Shown: positions 31,968-36,771 of the stretch, one piece after another
Numbering within the stretch: the stretch's first letter is position 1
Layout: each line of letters opens with the position of its first letter
From: DATEVL01 sp035281845
GTDB taxonomy: Bacteria; Chloroflexota; Anaerolineae; Anaerolineales; E44-bin32
Assembly (NCBI GenBank): GCA_035281845.1
Contig: DATEVL010000066.1
Span: forward strand, 1 to 36,771
Reading direction: 5' to 3'
Length of the DNA: 36,771 bases
The notes under the pieces: generated by a model
Databases searched by the model: none
The model's input: only the letters and a program-made list of their open reading frames with translations
Told to the model about the DNA's origin: nothing
Translations under genes and position numbers: made by a program

Positions 31968-33765
31968 ACTCTTCCAGCCGCAGGATCGCCAGGAACGCTT
32001 CCTGAGGGATCTCGACGGCCCCGACACGCTTCAGTCGCTTCTTGCCCTTCTTCTGTCGCTCCAGCAGCTTCTTCTTCCGCGTGATGTCGCCACCGTAACA
32101 CTTGGCCAAGACGTCTTTGCGCACGGCGCGGACGTTGGCCCGCGAGATCACCCGCCCCCCGGAGACCGCCTGGATCGGAACCGTGAAAAGCTGGCGCGGG
32201 ATGAGCTCCTTGAGCTTCGACACCAGCGCCTGGCCTTTGGCGTAGGCATGCTCGCGGTGGACGATCATCGCCAGGGCGTCGACCGGCTCCTCGTTGATCA
32301 GGATCTCCAACTTGACCAGGTCGTCCGGCCGATAACCGCTGAACTGGTAGTCGAGCGAGGCATAACCGCGCGTGCGCGACTTGAGCTGATCGTAGAAGTC
32401 GACGATCAGCTCGGCCAGGGGAATGTCAAAGGAAAGCACGACCCGTTTCGGAGCCGGGTACTCTTGCTCCACGAAGACCCCCCTCCGTTTCGTCGCCAGG
32501 TCCATGACCGTACCGTAGAACTCGTCCGGGGTGAAGATCTGGATGCGCATCCAGGGCTCGCGCACCTCGAGGATCCGGGAAGGGTCGGGCAGTTCCGACG
32601 GCGAGTCGATCGTCTCGACCAGCCCGTCGGTCAGGGCGATCTCGTACTCAACCGACGGCGCCGTGGCGATTAGGTCGAGATCGTGCTCGCGTTCCAATCG
32701 TTCCTGAACGATGTCCATGTGGAACATGCCGAGGAACCCGCAGCGGAAGCCGAAGTTGAGCGCTTGCGAAGTCTCGGGCTCATAGACGAGGGAGGCGTCG
32801 TTGAGCTGAAGCTTCTCCAAGGCGTCCTTCAGGTTGGCGTAATCCTCGCCGTCGACGGGGTAGAACCCGGCGAAGACCATCGGCTTGGGGTGTTGATAAC
32901 CCGGAAGCGGTTGGGCGCCGGGATCTCCGGCCGAGGCGATCGTGTCGCCGACCCGGCACTCACGGACGGTTTTCAGTCCCGTGGCGATGTAACCCACTTC
33001 GCCTGCGCTCAGCCGGTCGGCCGGCGCCATCTGCGGGGCGAAGTAGCCGATCTCCAGAGGCTTGGCCCGCGCCCCGGTGGCCAACATGCGGACTTCGTCC
33101 GCCGTTCCGACGCTCCCCTCGACGACGCGCACATAGGCGATGACGCCCTTGTACGAATCGTAGTGGGAGTCGAAAATCAGCGCTCGAAACGAGGAAGCGG
33201 CGTCGCCACGGGGCGGAGGCACGACCGCGACGATGGCCTCCAGCACGTGCTCGACGTTGGTCCCGTCTTTGGCGGAGATGCGGAGGATTTCCTCGGGGGG
33301 CGTACCCAGCAGGTGTTGGATCTCCGCCGCCACTTCGTCCGGCCGAGCCGAGGCCAGGTCGATCTTGTTGATGATCGGGAGCACTTCCAGGTCGGCGTTG
33401 AGCGCCAGGTAGAGATTGGCCAGGGTTTGGGCTTCGACGCCCTGCGTCGCGTCGACCACCAGCAACGCCCCTTCGCAGGCCTCCAGCGCCCGGCTGACCT
33501 CGTAGCCGAAGTCGACATGGCCGGGCGTGTCGATCAGGTTGAGCTCGTAGATCTGTCCGTCGCGCGCCGGATAGCTCATGCGCACCGCGGAGGCCTTGAT
33601 CGTGACCCCCTTCTCGCGCTCCAAGTCCATGGTGTCCAGGATCTGTTCGGTCATCTCCCGGTCCGAGACGGTGCCCGTCAATTGCAGCAGACGGTCGGCG
33701 AGAGTCGACTTCCCATGGTCGATGTGAGCGATGATGCAGAAGTTGCGGATGTGGGATGTGTCCAT
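31966..33765 (-). CDS. lepA: Elongation factor 4 (back-translocase GTPase)
   Basis: A 599-aa EF4/LepA, a ribosome-bound GTPase that remodels stalled or newly translocated ribosomes. G1 is AHIDHGKST at 13-21, followed by the EREKGVTIKA switch, DTPGH (G3) near 79, and NKID (G4) near 133. The EF4-specific C-terminal domain ends GGDITRKKKLLERQKKGKKR and onward. Length is standard (about 600). The ATG at 33765 has no Shine-Dalgarno sequence, but a TATACT box at 33782-33777 would put the transcript start within a few bases of it, so it may be leaderless. The stop abuts the satellite hairpin. Confidence 0.97.
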   Translation of the reverse strand: MDTSHIRNFCIIAHIDHGKSTLADRLLQLTGTVSDREMTEQILDTMDLEREKGVTIKASAVRMSYPARDGQIYELNLIDTPGHVDFGYEVSRALEACEGALLVVDATQGVEAQTLANLYLALNADLEVLPIINKIDLASARPDEVAAEIQHLLGTPPEEILRISAKDGTNVEHVLEAIVAVVPPPRGDAASSFRALIFDSHYDSYKGVIAYVRVVEGSVGTADEVRMLATGARAKPLEIGYFAPQMAPADRLSAGEVGYIATGLKTVRECRVGDTIASAGDPGAQPLPGYQHPKPMVFAGFYPVDGEDYANLKDALEKLQLNDASLVYEPETSQALNFGFRCGFLGMFHMDIVQERLEREHDLDLIATAPSVEYEIALTDGLVETIDSPSELPDPSRILEVREPWMRIQIFTPDEFYGTVMDLATKRRGVFVEQEYPAPKRVVLSFDIPLAELIVDFYDQLKSRTRGYASLDYQFSGYRPDDLVKLEILINEEPVDALAMIVHREHAYAKGQALVSKLKELIPRQLFTVPIQAVSGGRVISRANVRAVRKDVLAKCYGGDITRKKKLLERQKKGKKRLKRVGAVEIPQEAFLAILRLEE

Positions 33766-33776
33766 GATTCAGCGCG

Positions 33777-33782
33777 AGTATA
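33777..33782 (-). promoter_or_regulatory. -10 box candidate for lepA
   Basis: TATACT on - ends 11 bp before the lepA ATG. It borders the CAGCTTT satellite, which would occupy the -35 region. Confidence 0.4.
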
Positions 33783-33784
33783 CA

Positions 33785-33866
33785 GCGATCAGCCATCAGC
33801 GCTCAGCTTTCAGCTTTCAGCTTTCAGCTTTCAGCGGTCAGCCGCCAGCATTCAGCGACGACCCTG
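33785..33866. repeat. CAGCTTT heptad microsatellite
   Basis: Four perfect CAGCTTT units plus CAGC (33804-33835), with degenerate units on both sides (CAGCCAT, CAGCGCT, CAGCGGT, CAGCCGC, CAGCATT). It fills the 107-bp space between the tlyA stop and the lepA start. Related heptads continue inside the 3' end of tlyA (about 33900-33935). Confidence 0.85.
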
Positions 33867-33872
33867 CATCAA

Positions 33873-34727
33873 TCATCCACCAGGCGAGGTCTTGGGTTTG
33901 GCTGACTGCGGATGGCTGAGAGCTGATAGCTCCACGGCCCGCTCAATCTCCTCACCAAGCGACTTCGCCTCACCGCCCTTCTTCCCCCAGAGGAGAAACT
34001 CGACGTTGCCCTTCGGCCCGCGCAGCGGCGAGCGGATCAGACCTTGCGGAGCGAGACCGGCGGAGGCGGAGAAACCGATAACGTCGCCGAGCACCTTGCG
34101 GTGCACAGCGGGGTCACGGACGACGCCCCCCATCCCGACCGCCTCCTTGCCCGCCTCGAACTGAGGTTTCACCAGCGCCACGACGTCGCCGTTGGGTGTC
34201 AACCAGTTCACCACCACCGGCAGGATCAGGCCGAGCGAGATGAAGGCGACGTCGATCGTCACCAGATCGACAGGCGCCGGGAGCTCGGCCAGGTAACGCG
34301 CGTTGGTCCGCTCCATGACGACGACCCGCGGGTCCTGGCGCAGCTTCCAATGCAAGATGCCGTGACCCACGTCGATGGCGAAAACCGCCTTGGCCCCATG
34401 CTGCAGCAAGCAGTCGGTGAAACCCCCGGTGCTGGCACCGACATCGGCGCAGGCCCTCCCAGCGACGGCCAACTCGAACGCCGACAGCGCCGCCGCCAGC
34501 TTGTCGCCGCCGCGTGAGACGTACGCCGGCCCGCTGAGGACCTCCAACACCTGCTCCTCCCTCACCAGGCGCGACCCTTTCAGGGCCAGTTCGCCGTCGA
34601 CGCGCACTTCGCCTGCCAGGATGAGCCGCAGGGCTACCGCCCGGCTCTCCGCCAGCCCGCGCTCGACGAGGGCAGCGTCGAGGCGGTGGCGGGCCGTCGG
34701 TTTGGATCGCTTAGGAGGGCGAGGCAT
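33873..34727 (-). CDS. tlyA: TlyA-family rRNA 2'-O-methyltransferase
   Basis: A 284-aa protein: an N-terminal S4 RNA-binding domain (about 14-64) and an FtsJ-like Rossmann methyltransferase. The family's YVSRGGDKL is at 69-77, the SAM site DVGASTGGFT at 95-104, and the K-D-K-E tetrad reads Lys76, Asp159, Lys187, Glu243. TlyA methylates 16S/23S rRNA cytidines and affects capreomycin sensitivity in mycobacteria. The last 20 or so residues (ELSALSHPQSAKPKTSPGG) are encoded by heptad-like satellite DNA and extend the usual length of about 245-270. The ATG at 34727 follows a 30-codon mini-ORF by 4 bp. Confidence 0.92.
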   Translation of the reverse strand: MPRPPKRSKPTARHRLDAALVERGLAESRAVALRLILAGEVRVDGELALKGSRLVREEQVLEVLSGPAYVSRGGDKLAAALSAFELAVAGRACADVGASTGGFTDCLLQHGAKAVFAIDVGHGILHWKLRQDPRVVVMERTNARYLAELPAPVDLVTIDVAFISLGLILPVVVNWLTPNGDVVALVKPQFEAGKEAVGMGGVVRDPAVHRKVLGDVIGFSASAGLAPQGLIRSPLRGPKGNVEFLLWGKKGGEAKSLGEEIERAVELSALSHPQSAKPKTSPGG

Positions 34728-34731
34728 TCGC

Positions 34732-34824
34732 TCAGGACGGTCGCAAGCGGGTCAACATGGACGCACGCGACTTCGGATGAGCCCCGAGCCATCGGTCGAA
34801 CTGCGGAAGGAGCTGGGGCGTCAT
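34732..34824 (-). CDS. 30-codon mini-ORF between the GH gene and tlyA
   Basis: An ATG at 34824 overlaps the TGA of the glycoside-hydrolase-like gene by 4 bp (ATGA), the junction used across this window. The frame runs 30 codons (MTPQLLPQFDRWLGAHPKSR and ten more) to a TGA 4 bp before the tlyA ATG. It may be a genuine short protein, a coupling device that carries ribosomes to tlyA, or a relic of a longer gene (the text vaguely recalls the start of a core-binding domain). No family is recognised. Confidence 0.4.
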   Translation of the reverse strand: MTPQLLPQFDRWLGAHPKSRASMLTRLRPS

Positions 34825-36692
34825 GGGCTCGGCACGATCTTCGCCGCCAGGTCGCGCCGGAACTCGGGCACGTGGATCGAGAGCGCGCCGCCCTGCGCTG
34901 TGACCACGGCTTCTTCCAGCCACTTCCCGCGTTGCGGGTCGTACCAGCGGACGAGGTAGTTGCCTTCCTTCATATCGTCCAACGTCAGCGTAAGTCCTCC
35001 TACCGGGGGCGGATTGTAGATGAAAGGAGAGGCTTCACCGCGCTGCTGTGCATCGATCGAGGCCTGGACCGTATACGCATCGCTCCGCATCCAGATGAGC
35101 GTACCCTGTCCGCGCAGCCCGAGGCCGACCGCCGGCGCCGGTCCTCCCTCCGGTCCGGTGATGCGCAACGGCGAAAACGGCTCATACTCGGTCAGGTCTT
35201 CGCCGGCCAGGAAGCGCTGCAGAGGCGCGAACTGGCCCCACTGGCGATAGGCCTCCAGGTAGACGTCCCAGAACCAATACATCCCCGCCCCGGCATAGCC
35301 GACGAAGCTCGTCGACCACAGCCCGTTATGCAGGTGGATCCCGGTTCGCTCCATGTCGTCGACCGTCGACTCGATGCCATAACCGAACTCCCCGAGCAGG
35401 ATTGGCTTCGTCGTGGCGCTGCCCGCCAGGATCCGGTAGTCCTCCGCGGCGCGCCCGGCCAGATCGCGATCGACGGAGTCCACCTGGGTAGCGTATTCGT
35501 GCCGTTGAATCACGTCGAGCTCGGGCATCTGCCAGATCGGGGAGAGGTAGCGAATGGCGTAGCTGTTGGTCGTCAGGTGACGATTGATGTCGCGGGCACG
35601 CAGGTAGGCCGTCATCTCCTGGATCCACGGGATGAGCGCCTCGTCGGAGATCGGCGCCAGGTTGACCTCGTTCCACCACTCCCAGGCCAGCAAGTTCGGC
35701 GAGTACCCCCAGCGGTTGGCGATGTAGTTCAGCCGTCGTTGCAGGAAGGCCCGCGCCTCGGGATCCGTGGCGAACTGTTGCGGGCTCTCGAGCGGTCCGC
35801 CCCGCGCGGCGTTGTAGGGGTTACCCCCCTTCCAGCCATTGGTCTGCCAGTCGTTGAAGTCGGCGCAGTTCAGGAGGACGAGGACGATGTAAATGTCGTT
35901 CTCTTCCGCCATGCGGAAGATCTCATCGAGCAGCCAGGCCTTTCCGAGCCGATTGCTATAGTCCCCCAGGCCCGTGTCGGCCCACTCGATGCCGAATGAC
36001 CACTCGGCCATCCACACCCGGATCGCGTTGCCGCCGTTGGCGGCGAACGGCGTTATCCATCGGGAGTAGTCCGTCAGAGCATCGCCGGCTCCGGTCCACC
36101 ACCCCATGTTGACCCCGATTGGGAAGAAGAAGCTCCTGTCGTCGAAGGCCAGGTAACGGGGATCGTCCGGGTTGATACGTACGAAACCGGGATTGTCGGA
36201 AGGGGTGACACGGAAGCCGACGGGCTCGCTCTCGAGGCCGCGCGCCGGGATTCGGGCAACGGCCGTCCACGCCCCGATCTCTGTGGGGGTGAAGCGGGCC
36301 TTCCAGGAAGGCTCCCCTTGTCCCAGGACACCGGGAGGCCTATAGGCTCGGTACCAGAAGGCGCCGATCTCGCTTCTGTCTCCGGAAGGCGAGGTGAACT
36401 CCACTCGGATGTCGAGCTCGTCCGGGTCGAACGGATTGGCGACTTCGATGTCGGTCTGGATTTCGAGTTCGAGCAGGTCGAAGCGGGCGACCTCCTCCGA
36501 TGTCAGAGGGACGATCGCCAGAGCCCCCGCAGTACCCGGGGCGACCTCTCCCGGTGTCGTCGAAGGGGTGGCAAAGGATGTCGGCGTCCTTGGCGGGCCG
36601 GAGGTGCCGACGGATGTGGGAAGCACCCCGCATGCCCCCAGCCAGAGCACCGCGATGACGGCTGTCGCCGAGCTCGTTCGAGAGACCGCCAT
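34821..36692 (-). CDS. DUF5060 / GH5-like glycoside hydrolase lipoprotein
   Basis: A 623-aa exported protein. Signal peptide and lipobox: AVIAVLWLGAC with Cys21 (LGAC). A Pro/Thr/Ser linker (about 24-55) leads to an N-terminal beta domain resembling DUF5060 (about 60-165; FTPTEIGAWT). A TIM barrel follows (about 175-480) with Glu342 in AWEWWNEVN (acid/base position) and Glu435 in LLGEFGYG (nucleophile position), the GH-A clan pair. A C-terminal beta domain (about 490-623) ends the chain. It probably trims a beta-linked glycan outside the cell; substrate unknown. GGGAGG precedes the ATG by 7 nt. It is the first gene of a unit with the mini-ORF and tlyA. Confidence 0.82.
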   Translation of the reverse strand: MAVSRTSSATAVIAVLWLGACGVLPTSVGTSGPPRTPTSFATPSTTPGEVAPGTAGALAIVPLTSEEVARFDLLELEIQTDIEVANPFDPDELDIRVEFTSPSGDRSEIGAFWYRAYRPPGVLGQGEPSWKARFTPTEIGAWTAVARIPARGLESEPVGFRVTPSDNPGFVRINPDDPRYLAFDDRSFFFPIGVNMGWWTGAGDALTDYSRWITPFAANGGNAIRVWMAEWSFGIEWADTGLGDYSNRLGKAWLLDEIFRMAEENDIYIVLVLLNCADFNDWQTNGWKGGNPYNAARGGPLESPQQFATDPEARAFLQRRLNYIANRWGYSPNLLAWEWWNEVNLAPISDEALIPWIQEMTAYLRARDINRHLTTNSYAIRYLSPIWQMPELDVIQRHEYATQVDSVDRDLAGRAAEDYRILAGSATTKPILLGEFGYGIESTVDDMERTGIHLHNGLWSTSFVGYAGAGMYWFWDVYLEAYRQWGQFAPLQRFLAGEDLTEYEPFSPLRITGPEGGPAPAVGLGLRGQGTLIWMRSDAYTVQASIDAQQRGEASPFIYNPPPVGGLTLTLDDMKEGNYLVRWYDPQRGKWLEEAVVTAQGGALSIHVPEFRRDLAAKIVPSP

Positions 36693-36771
36693 AGCATGGC
36701 CTCCCAGCCGACTAAGAACCCAGAAGCCTCGAGATGATCTCCCTTAACAGCACGAGAACAACCGGCAAGAG
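36693..36771. other. Window end upstream of the GH5-like gene
   Basis: Seventy-nine bases carrying the ribosome site (GGGAGG on -) of the GH5-like gene. Nothing else is recognised before the window ends. Confidence 0.4.

Noticed and set aside
33785..33866. CRISPR array
   Set aside because: Units are 7 bp with no spacers; this is a microsatellite.

Overview
The window (36,771 bp, GC-rich) reads as a chromosomal segment of a bacterium of the phylum Chloroflexi, probably an Anaerolineae-like lineage. The strongest pointer is a pair of very large membrane proteins carrying the 'YYY' (DUF2298 / Chlor_Arch_YYY) domain, which is known mainly from Chloroflexi and Archaea. A GT-C protein of the kind that accompanies them lies next to the pair. 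Many coding junctions use 4-bp ATGA/GTGA overlaps, and the gaps hold short dispersed palindromes and heptad satellites. Taxonomy is an inference. No rRNA, tRNA, CRISPR array, IS element or phage gene was seen.

Layout. (1) 1-9.2 kb, mixed housekeeping genes, mostly + strand: the end of fabF coupled to fabH, an EamA transporter, a divergent unit (OsmC-like protein and thioredoxin on -, zinc-ribbon membrane protein on +) around a perfect dyad, scpA overlapped at its 3' end by a VanZ-like gene, then a head-to-tail run of a YyaL-type thioredoxin-fold protein, a degenerate Na/Pi-cotransporter-like protein and a tandem UspA protein. (2) 9.2-12 kb: glmS on -, behind a roughly 330-nt structured leader and next to dispersed palindromes. 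(3) 11.96-28.5 kb, all on -: a dense envelope-glycan locus. It encodes, in transcription order, a flippase-like LPG_synthase_TM protein, a GT4 glycosyltransferase, a SAM methyltransferase, a 719-aa GT-C protein, a 1771-aa GT39-YYY fusion, an 886-aa YYY protein, a 593-aa GT-C protein, then cmk and plsC. (4) 28.5-30.7 kb: a + strand secreted protein with a duplicated unrecognised domain and a Thr/Pro repeat tail, followed by a MITE-like element. (5) 30.7-36.7 kb, - strand: a CDP-tyvelose-epimerase-like SDR, lepA, tlyA, a 30-codon mini-ORF and a DUF5060/GH5-like lipoprotein, with heptad satellite DNA in the gaps.

How the genes fit together. The best candidate for an undescribed system is the 13.4-28.5 kb cluster. 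A cytosolic GT4 enzyme and a methyltransferase would build or modify a lipid-linked sugar. The LPG_synthase_TM protein and three or four GT-C/YYY membrane proteins would transfer or polymerise it outside the membrane. The two YYY domains keep a shared set of motifs (EKPM, YYYxG, ADxHxH, RMNTVFKFY, VLGWDxHxxQ), so they look like active paralogous enzymes and not passive membrane proteins. glmS (UDP-GlcNAc supply), cmk and plsC (CDP pool and phospholipid) lie directly downstream on the same strand. The epimerase and GH5-like lipoprotein nearby fit an envelope-polysaccharide theme. All functional links beyond the recognised families are inference.
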